DNA of 64,000 nucleotides from Silene conica. Lineage: Eukaryota > Streptophyta > Magnoliopsida > Caryophyllales > Caryophyllaceae. Shown piece after piece: positions 46,495 to 59,090 of the stretch (position 1 is the stretch's first letter; the number at the start of each line of letters is the position of its first letter). The DNA lies in the NCBI GenBank assembly GCA_029255685.2, contig CM055312.2:14532649-14596648 (forward strand), read 5' to 3'. The notes beneath the pieces are model-generated. The model was given only the letters and a program-made list of their open reading frames with translations, made no database searches and was not told the origin of the DNA. Made by a program: the position numbers and the translations under genes.

Positions 46495-48936
46495 GTACAT
46501 TGGATGTTTTTTCCAATTTTTTTGTAGAGTTATTCCACATGTAAGGTATTATACAGCCATTTTCTTCCTTTTGTTTAAATTTTTAGTTTTTACCTATACA
46601 TTTATCTCCAAAAGCGATCGTGAGTCAGTGTTTAAAGTTCAGAATTTCTGATTATAATAGAAAATATATGATTGATATAAGTGGGGGTATTTTTTCATCT
46701 TTCGTTCTCTGGTTCTCCCTCCCTCTATGGACATTATTTATATAGAAACATAAGGTAGTGATCCCTTTTAACTGTTGGGGTATCATGATGGAATTAGTCT
46801 TTAGCCCTTTAGGGCTCTTGGAAACAAATCAATGATTTTGTACCCATTGTAGCGAAGAGTAGTAAAGTGGATAATACATCCAGTAAAGTTTGATAGTGCT
46901 ATTCAAATATGACTCATGCAGAAAGTCGCCAAAGTAAGAGTCTCCATGTTTGTTGTTTGCCAGCTTTTTGAAGGTGAAAGTTTTATTTATTTATTTATAT
47001 TATTAATTACTTCGTAAGAAGTGCCAAAAATTTTGGCGAAACCTTTACTTCAAAATTTCGACACCCAACTCTGATCATCTCTTCCTCAGAAATTCGTTGC
47101 TTAGATTCTGTTTAGTAAAGTTATCATGGGATGCAAGTGCAAAACAAAGAAGTATCATAATTGGATAAATTCTTTACTTCAATCCAAACTTGATACCTTA
47201 ATTTTGCACTTCCCAGAAAAAATGACCAACACTAGTGGAAGGTGATGAATAGATGGAAAAGTCCAGGGAAGGCGATTTCGAAATTGGTTGGTAGTTATTG
47301 GCATGTAAAAGGGAAATTACTGGTCTGCCTGGAAGCTCGGTAAAGATACCCAAGTTGTAGCCAAAACAATTTGCAATATAAACTGGTTTATCAAAATCCC
47401 ATTTCCTTTTATTCTTCTTGTGTAGGCACTTTGTGGTTACTTGGGGCCAAAATGGAGTTTTATTACAAAGCGGAAATCTAACTTTTGATCGTTAACCAAA
47501 ATGGATTTTACGTTCAAAGCAGGACTGCCGAGGTCTTATTTTTGATAGTTTGTCAATATTTGAAGTTGACTATCCCTACTTATTCTGTTTTCATCCGTTG
47601 CTCGACACATGGTATTGAATCTCGGTTTGAAACTTGATCTTGGAATCGGTCGTCATAGCTTGATCTTGGGCATTTTGCTATGAAGTGGTTGGTACCGCCT
47701 CAAAATGCGGTTGTGATTATTAGTGTCACTGCTTATATTTGAAACTATGACTCCATGACAACTTCACCCTTTTATGAGGTCGGATGATTGTGCAAAATGC
47801 TACTCAATGTGACTGCAGCGAGGACTAAACTGATGGTTGATCAAAGCCTCATGCCTTTTCAGTTTTTCCTTATAATTGTGTGAGTGATAGGTTCCGGAAT
47901 TTTCAGGTTTAGTTTTCTATGATGAACCACACAGACACACACCACATTTCAGGGAATGAGAGTCCTAGCATGAAGCACCCCGCACCAAGATGATACTCCT
48001 CAAGTCAAAGGAGCTAGTGACTCTTTTCCCAGCAGCAACTAATTTAGGAAGCTGAAAGGAAACTCAAGTGGACAAAAACCTTTGCCGAAAGGCATGTATG
48101 CTAATCCTAGTCTTAGTTTTAGAAAATGTGCAGCTCCACTAAATACTATGGTATACTATTTGCTATAGGTTTTTATTTTTTTTATTTTTTTTATTTTTTG
48201 TTGTTGTTGTTTGTTAATTGTTTCACTAGCTAGTTACTAGTGCAATTCATGTGCTAACTGAATTCTTTTCCTTTCTATGCTTTCTAAGTGGGTTGGAGGC
48301 ACCTGGAAATATCATGACAAAAAATAACGGCTACTGATTTTGCCTATAATACTACTATACTAGTCCTGTTAGTTAAATATCTACATTATTTAGTGTATGA
48401 TAAATAAATCATGATTTAGCAAGGAATACCCTTTTCTGTTTCCTAGAGGTCATCAGGCGGCTGGGATCACTATGTCTGTCAGTTTTACCTTTTTTGCTTT
48501 TCTTCTGCTTGTTTTTATCCTAATGGTCATTTGATTTTCGCAGTTTAATATTTTTACTCAATACAAATCAGTTGCACAACTATTTGTGTGAATATTGTTG
48601 TTTGGGATTCGAGATGTAAGAATGAGTCTCAGGCTTCAAAAATTGGCAAAAGAGTAAGTTGCCAGTATTTCTGTTATTGTCGTGAGCCCTAGTAAGTCCT
48701 GCACGATAAATGGCTTTGTAGTGTTGTCATCAGACTGGACTTGAGTATTGTACGATCTTCTGATGCACTAATTCAATGATAAGTTTCTATTGGTTTAGTT
48801 ACATATTGACGATGACTCGCAGTTGCTCTCATGTGCCAGAGTTGTAGCGAGTGGCGGATTATAGTATTAACGGGACAATTCCCAGCCGTTGCCGGCTTTT
48901 CTGCTCAAATATATTTTAGATGATAAACTATCACCT
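46495..48936. other. Intergenic between RPP30 and the CCT gene, left part
   Basis: No gene is supported. It should include the RPP30 3' UTR. A T-rich simple stretch lies at 48170-48215. The remainder has no recognisable repeat or RNA. Confidence 0.4.
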
Positions 48937-49012
48937 AGCCTCCCTTGGCCTAGTGGTTGTGCGATAATTATTCCATGCACGAGGTCAAAGGTTCAAACTT
49001 TGTCTCCCTTAG
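48937..49012 (+). mobile_element. tRNA-derived SINE head, probable
   Basis: TTGGCCTAGTGGTTG (A-box-like) is followed about 40 bp later by GGTTCAAAC (B-box-like). This spacing fits a pol III promoter of a tRNA-derived SINE. It does not fold into a proper tRNA. No tail or target duplication could be defined. Confidence 0.45.
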
Positions 49013-49909
49013 TTTTCTGTTTTTGGATGCCCTACTTGATTGTAGCCACACATGAGAATTCTCTAGTGCTGCCATTTTACTTTGAAGTTGCTAAATTATG
49101 AGTGCAGTCCTTAGTGATGTATTTGTGTTGTCCCCACTTCCCAGGTTACTGTTGTAATATTCTCGAAACTTTGAATATGTTAGTAAATTGAAACTTGCTT
49201 GAACATTATTCATGGCGTTTCCGAGATTTAGTTAAAATAGCTTTGAGGTTGTTTTGTTTTGTTAGTCCAAGATTGTTTGAGCTTTTAAAACGCTTTACTA
49301 TCGAACATCTTGTATTGTGGTAGTCATGCTTGCATGAATAATGGTCAGTTGATAAAAAAAGGTACTAGGCTCACAATGTTTTGATATATCTACGTCATTT
49401 TTTTCATCTTCCTTTTCGGGATAGCTTTTGCGTGAAAGACGGCAGTTATTAACCTAATTTGCAAGTCCCACATGCGGCTGACAAAGAAAAAGTTTCCAAA
49501 TAAATAATTCTCCTTGTTTAGGTGATTATATATTTTAATCGTCATCACGAGGTTCGTTAATAAACTTTAATATTTAGTAGACATTAAAATATGTGGAGTT
49601 ATGCAGCGGTTGGAAGAGAAAAAAGCTGTCTTCTGTAAACATCTAGGAAAATGACTGTATCTGTTGAGTACCATCAGAAACAGTTTGGACACTCAAAATG
49701 GTATTTACCTGCATTATTACATCCATGAATCGTTCTTGCATGCTAATAGACAGATATTTTTGATTGCTTAACGATTATTATAACCAAGTTAAATTGCATA
49801 ACTTCGACCGCTAGCTGTAAGTACCAGCGTGAGCGCCAAGTCTACATCAGCCAAGAACCAGAATTGCATATCTTGAATTAGGACTCTGGACTAGTTTTAG
49901 CTTGCCTTT
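49013..49909. other. Intergenic, no feature recognised
   Basis: AT-rich sequence downstream of the minus-strand CCT gene; probably includes part of its 3' flank. Confidence 0.4.
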
Positions 49910-50105
49910 TCCTTTTCCCGTTTCTTTTGTTCTTTTGCATGAATATTCTAAATGTTGTGGTAAATTATGGGACATATTCCGGTGAGATGAGTCCAGGAGA
50001 TAAATCCTTTTTCCCGTTTTTTTACTTCTCTTTTGCATTAATATTCTAAATGTTATGGTAAATTATGGGACAAAATCCGGTGAGATGGAGTCCAGGAGAT
50101 GAATC
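49910..50105. repeat. Tandem duplication of the CCT gene 3' end (about 97 bp x 2)
   Basis: The copies are 49910-50005 and 50006-50105. The second contains the last 14 codons and stop of the CCT gene; the first is a diverged copy lying downstream of the stop. Shared text includes AATATTCTAAATGTT and GGTAAATTATGGGACA. Confidence 0.7.
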
Positions 50106-51475
50106 CAATGCTCTCCATCCTCTTCGTCTTCTTCACCCGTCATTTGAGTCCAGTGTATATCTTGAGAGCATTCCGGCTTTTCTTGTTCGTCGTTCCTCGC
50201 AAATCGGCCTCTGACTCTTGGTCTGCTATCAGCTAATGTCTTCCTGCAAGCATACTGAAATTTATTGTTTAGTACATATGGACAAACATGAAATGTTAGT
50301 CTTTGCAAAGTCCATCACGCTGAAGCATATTTTTAGTGGTTGCTGAAGACTCACGCTCAAGCTACGTGGATTTGAAGGTGTATCGACGAACATGCCTTTT
50401 ATTGTGAGAGTTTTGTGTTTCGAAAGAAGATTGTGAACTGGAAAATAGTGTTATTGTGAATGCGTGGGATGACTGCGATCCTCAGCATTCATATGTCACC
50501 GAAGCTCTTTCTGTCACATGGTCGCATAAGTGTACCAGGACGTGCATATTAGACGATTGTTTAATGGCTTAGTGCAAGCCATGATTTACTATCAGTTTGA
50601 TATTCATTATGCTGCTTGTGTAGGCCTCCTATAATTGCTACCCTGTATTTTGTAAGAGGAGGTTTTGTTGGTTTTACAAATACTAAGTTTGTGATAAATG
50701 CAAGTCTGACCTGGATTTTCTTGTTGAAGTTCCTTTGGCTTCGCTTGCTTCGGTACTTTTCAATTCTCTCTTTCTTTTCCTCAGGACTATATCGGCATGG
50801 CTTCATCATTCCTTCAAGAATAATGGTTGTGCTTTCATTTGCCGGTGGACTTCCCCCAAGATGGCTGCGATTGCATAGCATACCCTGTCACAAGAAGGTT
50901 AACGTTATCAGTTGGATGGTCTATATACAGTTTTAAGAGGTAGAAATCTAAACCTTCTTCGACTCTGAACCTTTTAAGAGAACTTATTTCACAGGTCTTA
51001 ATTTGTATGGAACATCCCCCTTCTTTTTGTAGTTGTCAGAGGCAGTAGTCTATTGAAAAATATTATTTTTTAGGATTGTACAATACAGTACCTGGTCCAG
51101 ATCACCTGTATTGGACACTCTTCTTACAGAGCCCAGATCAAAGCTAGAGATACCCGTAGAAGGGTTTGAAAATAGTGGGTGGAGGTCCTTGTTGAGGCAG
51201 TGGCCACTCGGGCTTCTCTGAAAGAGTGTCGTCATATTATGAGGTGGATGACCACTAGTACAACTTATAGGTGAGCTTGGCGAGCCTATATAACTACAAG
51301 TGCATCCACTCATACTACTAGTACTTCCATTCCTATTCTCCAACATTGTCGTCTCATGAGTGGAATCAAAATTACATGTTAGAGACTGCGTGAACATAGT
51401 TGATAAATTGGAAGGGTCAAACTGGCTGAAGTAACCCGATGTCTGTTCGGAGACATTATAGTTATGATTGTACAT
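50063..51475 (-). CDS. CCT-motif protein, 3 exons, 249 aa
   Basis: The CCT domain (CONSTANS, CO-like, TOC1) is a plant nuclear and DNA/NF-Y-binding module. Exons: 51475-51092, 50884-50711, 50254-50063, with GT/AG joints, all phase 0. The protein starts MYNHNYNVSEQ and has a Ser/Thr/Asn-rich N-terminal part with SVRRVSNTGDLDQ, a conserved-looking motif of a CCT-only subfamily (from memory). The CCT domain (about aa 159-208) reads RYSPEEKKERIEKYRSKR, then QRNFNKKIQ, and across the exon joint YACRKTLADSRPRVRGRF. A short acidic tail follows (EEDEEDGEHW). No B-box or pseudo-receiver domain is present, so it belongs to the CCT-only class. It is convergent with RPP30. Which of the Arabidopsis CCT-only genes is closest cannot be decided here. 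Confidence 0.9.
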
Positions 51476-54400
51476 TGCGCCTGTAAGTATCGTGGTTTAA
51501 GGAAATAATTGAAAATTTGGGATGAGTTGAGTGTGAAAATGGATGGTCTATGGAGAGTTATATAAGAGAAAGTTGTTATGACTAGTCTTCATAGGGTTGA
51601 CTCATTTCCTACACCACAATACTACTTCACTATTACACTTTTAACTGTCTCTCTAGGCATATATCATTACTCCTATTTTCCCCCACCCCACCAAGAAAAG
51701 GGTACAAGACTATATCTTTGCAAACTTTTTATTGTTAAAATTTTAACATGATTGAAACTTGAAAGCAAATGCTTTCAGTATCATTTCATATAATGTGACT
51801 GAATATGTAATTAAATTTTTTTGTTCTCTGAGTACATAATTTGATAGTTGCATATGAGAAAACATGTGTATGGGCACCTTCCCAAAAATTAGATCATTCC
51901 ATTTGGATGCACCATCAGACGACCCTAGAAAAAGTCCAGTTACACCGATAGTGATTAGTACATGTCAGTAACTCGCGAGGCTTCAGTGACCAACTAATCC
52001 AATCTAGTTAACGAGAATACTCAACTGAGTAGTAGTAAACGCATGAAAAATTGAAAATGATGGTGATTAAGATTTTATGGGTTGAACAGTGAGTTAATTG
52101 GTCAAACAATAAGTTGCTAAGATTTTGGTGTCAGTTTGTTTGAGAGAGGGAGTAGGAGTCCATCTCTGAATTCCTGTTTTTGTTATCTGTAGAAAGATAG
52201 TACTTGGTATGCTCTTGTTTTCATTTCCAGTAGAGCAAATGACACGTTAATCTTTGGTTGCGGTTTATCTCGATATGGGTAGTCTGGAAACTGAAAAACC
52301 GGGGTTATATTATGTATATCTGTCTGATGCCTTTAGGGGTAATATTATTGTAAATCGGACCGACTTTACTTTGTTATCTGGGAAATCCCTTGAAATATGA
52401 CGGTAACATTGTTGTGGTAGGGTGACATGCTCCAAAAGCGCAGATAATGTTGGAAGAGTTGTATGGCCCCAGAGTACAGGTAACTCCGCAGTAGTATTGC
52501 CCTTCCATTTGATTTGATTTTATTCACTTCCCCTGTTAGTGGCCTTGTGAAAGAAGACCCCAGAGTCAAATTCCCGCTTGTAGCCTTTTGTATATAGTAC
52601 CCTCGTGTGAATGCCGTGAACTAATTACTAGTAAAATAGAAGACGTTTTATACTTTTATGCTAATATTTGTGTGCGGCCATCTTATAGAAGTATCTATGC
52701 CGTAGAGTTGATCAAAGATTAACAAATGATTGAGGCATATAGAGTTGTAATGTATTAGCTTAATAATTAAAATAGAAGTATAATACAGTTTATAGGCTCT
52801 GCTTTGTATGGACATAAATATTGCAATTATTTTTGTTGTCAAATATAGATGAACATGTCCTTGATGCCTAACGGCTCCTACAAATGGCAAGGTTAAAAGA
52901 GGGTTAGATGACACGAAACATACATTTCTCGATTTCCCAAAATGAAAAATATGTCGAGAATTGTGTCCCAACAATTGCTACTTGACCGATAAAAAGGAAT
53001 GCGCCTTTGTTATTGAGTTAATTTTCTTTATAATACAATATCAAAGAGTATTGAGTCTGGTACACTGGGTGCGAGGTGGTAATGCTTTCTATCCTCCCAT
53101 AATTTGATTTTAGGAGCAGGTTGGAGACTCGGATGAGAATGTCATGCTCGATCATTCATATGGTTGATAATATGAAAGCTGGTTACTCTTTCTTTTGGCA
53201 AAAAGATCTCCAGTGTGGTGTTCTGGTGAGTAGTTTTCCCTTATGTTTTTGTTTTGTTTCGATTTAATCCGTGTTTCTTTGTGTTATTACTTCCTTTGTT
53301 GAAGGCCTTATTATGACTTCGTCTGTGTCTTTCCTCTATTTGGCCTATGTGACTAACGAGTAGTGACTATTATTTGGATCGTCTTCTGTAACTAGAATCG
53401 AAAAGAAATGATTTAGAATTTGGACCTCAACCAAAATATAATATGCCTACATAACAACATGACCAAGTAAAAACCTTAGCAGGCATAAATACGCAACCTG
53501 AAGGTGTGTATTGTGGGACTACTATTAGACTTTCTAGAAGATAAATCTCTTTCGATCCTTTGGCAATCAATTTCTTTCAAGGATGTGGCTGTCTGTGTCC
53601 CACCAGTACCCAATATTCCGGCCTGTAGGCAGTAGGCACTCTAGGCAGTGTTGTTAACATGTTAGCATCATTCAAATTTGAGTCGCTAAACATTTTACAC
53701 GGATTTGGCACGAGAATCGTTACTTGGAAACTTAGGTATTAGGACTTTAGGAGTATTTCTAAAGTGACTTCTAAAACGGGGTCCTAATTATATATGGTGT
53801 AATAACCAGTAAAAAGTGTGTTGAATTTAGCGATGTAGCGGTTAACGGATTGCCGTAATGTCACATTTGTAGGTCGGTGTTGTAAAGTTTGCATGTCAAC
53901 GCATCAACCACTGTTTTTGTTGTTTTGACCATCTTTTGCATTTTGCCTAATGGGAGAACAATCAGTATACCTTTGACACACCCTAGTTATTGGCTTAGAC
54001 TCTGACATGTTAAAAGTGATAAACTTGTAAAATTCAATTTGTTGTTGATATGAATTCAGCTTGAAACCAACTTATGTGATGCGATATGGAGTGATTGGAG
54101 GAGTAAAACAAACAAACTATAATTATGAGTTGAACGAACCCATAACAAGTTAAAGGATACGGTTTATACATGAGCTCAAGTAAATGTGCTTTTAGTTGGT
54201 CTTTGAAAATGTGGAATTGATTTGACCTTTATGATTAAATTAAATTTTAATTTTAAATTTTAATTTTAAATTTTAGTGTCTCAAACATGGGTTTATGTAA
54301 ATTGGCCGTCAATTGCTGAGTATATAAAAGTGGCAATATGAGCGAACAGAAGAAAAAGTTGGTAAAATGGCGTTGAAAAAAATATGTCGGTCAAAGTGAT

Positions 54401-54702
54401 CAAGTTATCAACTACACTACACTCACTATATGTAGTTGAACTGTTGAAGTCATGTTGGGAATCTTCATGTCAAATGTCATGTTGGAGTAATACACCTAAG
54501 AAAAGAGTCAACTACAAATGTTAAAACAAAACAATAAATCTTGATTCAAACGGTTTCAAATTAAACAGATTTAGTGTTTTTTTTTTTTTAATAAAATATA
54601 ATTATTTAATAACAAAATGTCATAATTAATATTGCCACTTTTTACCTTGGCAATAATAACATTTTACTAAAAATAGTAACATTTTATCGTAAAATAATTA
54701 CA
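51476..54702. other. Upstream region of the CCT gene and intergenic DNA
   Basis: No further gene is supported over about 3.2 kb. A short simple repeat of TTAAATTTTAATTT type lies at 54238-54276. A segment near 53110-53225 has mixed base composition and a GTGAG-like donor after GTGTTCTG but no recognisable protein. Confidence 0.4.
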
Positions 54703-54712
54703 GTTTATCCGT

Positions 54713-54748
54713 CTTATTTCAGACAGGAAATAGCCTGTCTGAAATAAG
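54713..54748. repeat. Perfect 15-bp inverted repeat
   Basis: Arms CTTATTTCAGACAGG (54713-54727) and CCTGTCTGAAATAAG (54734-54748) flank a 6-nt loop. It looks like the joined ends of a small MITE, with no interior left. No target duplication was identified. Confidence 0.6.
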
Positions 54749-55753
54749 AATTCGCGATATTAGAAAAAAATGAGTAGAACAAAGTTGATGCATTTTTGTA
54801 CAACAAAATGCATCAATATATACTTCCTCCATTTTTATTCAAATAACAATTTCGTTTTTTCACGTATACGTACTTAATATCTTTAGCTACGTATTAGAAA
54901 AAATTATAAAAATTATATATCTTCAATGTTCTCGTAAAGACGAATTAAACAAAACTCCACATGAATATATGTTTTCTTATATATTGAGAGAAAATTGAAA
55001 TTGAAATTTCGTTTGTAAATAGGATACAAAAAACAAATTTTGCTATTTGTATAAAAATGAAGGGAATATATACATATATGTAATTAGTAAGTCTTGTTTG
55101 TGATGGGTTACAATTTGTGACGGATATTTTGTGAGATAAAATGAATACAAAATCTCCTTTCTATAAAAGGAACATCATTTCAAGCCTACTTATTGGTCCT
55201 TCAATTTTTAAAAATTGAGAAAAAAATTATTTAGGTAGGGTCCCCCACTTCCCCACTTACTTGGTAAATAATTAATTACTCTCTATATATTAATGATTCC
55301 ATGATTTGATTTAATTTAATTCTCTTTATTCATTGATTTAATTAATTACTCTACAATCTTATCTTATATTTTGAACATCACCCAAAAAATAGTAAATTGC
55401 TTATACATAATAATTTTGGCACAATTTACAAAAAAAACATATATAACAAAGTTGCACTTGAAATTTGAAGGAAATTAGTAAACTTAAAATAGTAGCTATA
55501 TAAATTTAAACAAATCGAAAAAAATTAATTAAATAATTAAAAAATAATTTTTTAACTTGGTGAAAATTAAAAATATATTTGTTAAAAAAATTAATAAAAA
55601 TAATCAACAATTATACTTTTTATTCAGATATAAGTTGAAATCATCTAGGGCATCAATTTCTTAGAAAAATCATAAACATATCTACCCACCTTCCATTTTT
55701 TTTCAAAATAAAGAAAAAAAATGTGTGTTTTCTAATGCAATTTACCAAGTGGT
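54749..55753. other. AT-rich intergenic, no feature recognised
   Basis: Very AT-rich sequence with several T and A runs. No supported gene or repeat. Confidence 0.4.
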
Positions 55754-56198
55754 AAATTAGCGAGGGCTTCTTTAGTATTATTAGACTCTTTTATTATACA
55801 AGATAAGCCATTTATTTCAAGATAACATAATATTTATTTATTTATTTATTTACGTAAGTTGGACAATTTAACAAGGGTGTATTCGTCTGAAGTTTAAAAC
55901 GGGTTAAATATGTTCAATTTACAATCATTTATCAAATTTTTTTGGGTAAGGTGAATTTGCTAGGTTATGTGCTACAATGAATAGTAATTATTGTGTAATA
56001 AAGTACATCGTAGTATTATTAGACTTTTTGTGGCTTTGTGCCAAATTAGCGAGGGCTTCTTTAGTATTATTAGACTTTTTTATTATAAGGATGAGCCATT
56101 TATTTCAAGATAACATAATATTTATTTATTTATTTAGGTAAGTTAGACAATTTAATAAGGGTATATTCGTCTGAAGTTTAAAACGGGTTAAATATGTT
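55754..56198. repeat. Direct duplication of about 160 bp, spacing 287 bp
   Basis: The copies 55754-55917 and 56041-56198 share AGCGAGGGCTTCTTTAGTAT, a TTTA microsatellite of different length, and GTCTGAAGTTTAAAACGGG. They are separated by about 120 bp that ends with a partial third start (GTAGTATTATTAGAC). Confidence 0.7.
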
Positions 56199-57668
56199 CA
56201 TGTATGACGATTGATGAATAAGGCAAAAGCATAACACATAACGAGTATCTCCGTTTGAAAGGTTGGGAAAAATTAATTTCAGTTTATAATAATCTTTAAA
56301 AAAATTTAATTCAATAATATTAAAATAATTAGGAGTCAAATCATTTTCACCATATTTATAATTTATATATTTCTCATTTAATTTCATGTAAAAGCGTTGG
56401 TTAATCGAGCATATTTACGAATAACAAAGTTTTTAAAATATTTCCGTACATTTTTTGTACGAGTATAAAACTAGTGAGTTATTGAAGAAAGGAAACCACA
56501 TGAATAATGTCGGAGAGGGAGAAAAAGTGGATATTTTGTGTCGCCATCACAAATGAGAATTTATGATATATTTCGTATAATCTTGTGTTTCCCCCACCAA
56601 AGACCACAGTACCATACCCTCTAAGATAAGACCGATCATGAGATATCATAAGACAAGGTTCAACATCATTAGACCTCTCTAATCAATCTTTCAATAATAA
56701 GGGACTCTTTGGGATTAGACCGATCATGAGATATCAACTCTCGCACTTTTACTTTATTTTTATTGTTTTTCTTTTCTCTACTTAAATTAAATTAATTAAG
56801 TTAATAGAAAGCTAAAAAAACATTTAAAAATTTGAAAAAAGATCGCAAGTATTACGAGTTTACCATCACGCTACCATCCATGTCAATCCACACCTCTTGT
56901 TTTGTGTCATATAATGCTTTAATTAAATAGGATTGTCTTTATAGTTAGACGATAAATTAATGTAATTATTTTAGTATGTACTCTTATTCCAAGGACGTGC
57001 TAAATCCCGCAATTAGAATATATAAATATTCTAAAATCCCTACCAATTGAATTTTCCGATTTCAGTTTAATTTTAGAGATTGATGGATTTCAATTAAGTT
57101 TAAACCCTAATTGTTAAAAAACCCTTTTTTTAGGAAAAAAATATAAACTAAATTGAATAAAAGACGGAACTTAATAAAAAATTACGATGAAACGACGAAA
57201 AATTACGTACGTTTAAGGTGAGAGAAGTTTTTCAATTCTTTAAAAGTCTTTTTAATTTTTTTACTAAGGACAATTATGGAAATTTAGAGTAAACAAGTGT
57301 TGGATTAAGCAAATTAGCGTGCGGGATTTAGCAAGTACATTATTTATCATCTAAAATTGTATGAGAGTTATTTATACTTGTAATCAATAAAACCTAATAT
57401 AGATGTAAAAATATACTCTCTAATTTAGCAAAAGGTTAGGACTCTTAAGATGTTGCCGGCTTGCCGCGGTAAAAAAAAAAAATTAAGTGATGTGGAAATG
57501 ATATGTCATGCTATATTGATGTATGATCTAATGATCCTGCTAATATTTTATACATTTAAGTTATTATCTTGATTTTATAACCTGAAATGAAAGTATGAAC
57601 TTAGCGGTATTGCTGATATTTAAAAGAAAATAAAAGAGAATTTGATCCTAAACAGTAAGATAGACTAC
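56199..57668. other. Intergenic, no feature recognised
   Basis: AT-rich. The phrase GACCGATCATGAGATATCA occurs twice (near 56631 and 56719), a short duplication. No gene is supported. Confidence 0.4.
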
Positions 57669-57979
57669 GGGGTCGTTTGTTGTCACTGAAATAACACAGA
57701 CATTGTAAAATCCCATGATTTTAGAAAAAACGGTGGGCTGTTTGGTTGACAAAATTTTTGGAAAATACGGGAATTGAAACTTCTCATGAATTTCCAATGC
57801 CTACATAATGTAGAAAATTGCTTACCTACTCCCCATGGGAATTGGAAGTTCCTGTGGAATTTAATTCCTACCTAGGTAACCAAACAGTTTTCTCAAATTC
57901 ATCCATATTGGATGTGTGAAATTTTTCATGAATTCTAAATTCCTAAGAAAATTAACTTCCCTAATCAACCAAACGACTT
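57669..57979. mobile_element. MITE-like element, about 310 bp
   Basis: The ends GGGGTCGTTTGTTG and CAACCAAACGAC are imperfect inverted repeats of a type seen in hAT or Harbinger MITEs. The interior has further inverted text (TACCTAGGTA, CCATGGGAATTGG). No target duplication could be fixed, so the superfamily is open. Confidence 0.5.
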
Positions 57980-58116
57980 TTTAGGATGTAGTTGCAAATC
58001 TTCAATTATTTAAATAGCAATATCGTTAATGAATAAATTGTCAATATACATGATGCCGCATTTTTTTTTCCAGTTTTAATTTAAGGTTTTATTTGATAAA
58101 ACTAAATTAAAAAGAA

Positions 58117-58619
58117 CTAGTTTTCACACCCGTGCAAAATTGCACGGGTATATTTTTAAAAAAATTACCGTGGATAATTAACATTTACCAAATTGTGATA
58201 ATAATATGTGAATATTTTACACTCAATTTCTATTATATTGATAATTCGTTAAAATGCATGTATTGTCGCCACAATTGTAATTGTTTTTTTCGATTGTTGT
58301 AAATTGCTATTTATTGTTCATTATAATTATGTATTGGATATAAATTGTTATGTAATAGTTCAGACCGATATTCAAAATTATTATATTTTCTTATATAAAG
58401 TATTTAAGTTCATGTTATACATATCGACGTTTACATAGAAATTAATGTTTACGAAGTTAAATCAAATGTTTTACATAATAATTGTAAAGCAGTTATTTCA
58501 AAATAAATTCAATATACATTAATGCGGGTCCCACCATAATAAATTTAAAAAAAAAGAAAATCTTGGATGGATGACGTGGCTTAAACAGGGCTCTCGAAAT
58601 GATTTTGTATTAATATAGA
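58117..58619 (-). mobile_element. Complete non-autonomous Helitron, 503 bp
   Basis: On the minus strand it starts TCTATATTAATACAAA after a host A (58620) and ends with a hairpin (CCCGTGCA, loop, GCACGGG), then about 8 bp and CTAG before a host T (58116). These are the canonical Helitron ends and A/T insertion site. No Rep or helicase is encoded. Confidence 0.85.
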
Positions 58620-59090
58620 TAAGATGTAATATGAGCGGCCTTGACGACGGTCAGTTGTTTGCTTAGTATATGAGGCCTGCTGTTTATAATCTTAGTTGGG
58701 CCAGACTAATCAATTTCTTGGGCTGGGCTAAAAGGTATAGGCCTAAACTTATATTTAGATGCCTATTTTTTTTTATTTTTTTTTTTAAAAAAAAGAGTAG
58801 GCTTAACGAACCAGTTATTCCTATAACTAACTTTCCCTCCATTCCCAACATTCCCCTCATTTCTCTCTCCATTAATTCCCGTTTTATCTAATTTATTATG
58901 CGATTTACTATTTTGTTATGTTCCTATAATTTCCTAAAGGAACATACCATTACCAACACCTCAACCTTTCTCCATTATCTCCACAAACTCCTCCTCCTCC
59001 TCCTCCTCCTGGAAAAACTTCTCGGAGGAATTTCGACGAAACAGGAGGGGAGGCCATTGTGGGGAGGAAGGTTGTGGTGGATGTCCTCAG
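58620..59090 (+). promoter_or_regulatory. Presumed promoter and 5' UTR of the RBOH gene
   Basis: 470 bp between the Helitron and the RBOH start codon. A CTC microsatellite lies at 58988-59010, a feature often found in plant 5' UTRs. A T run followed by an A run at 58767-58795 can form a hairpin. No TATA box is certain. Confidence 0.4.

Noticed and set aside
53041-53230. Possible exon of an extra gene
   Set aside because: Only a short frame with no recognisable protein and one donor-like site; insufficient support.
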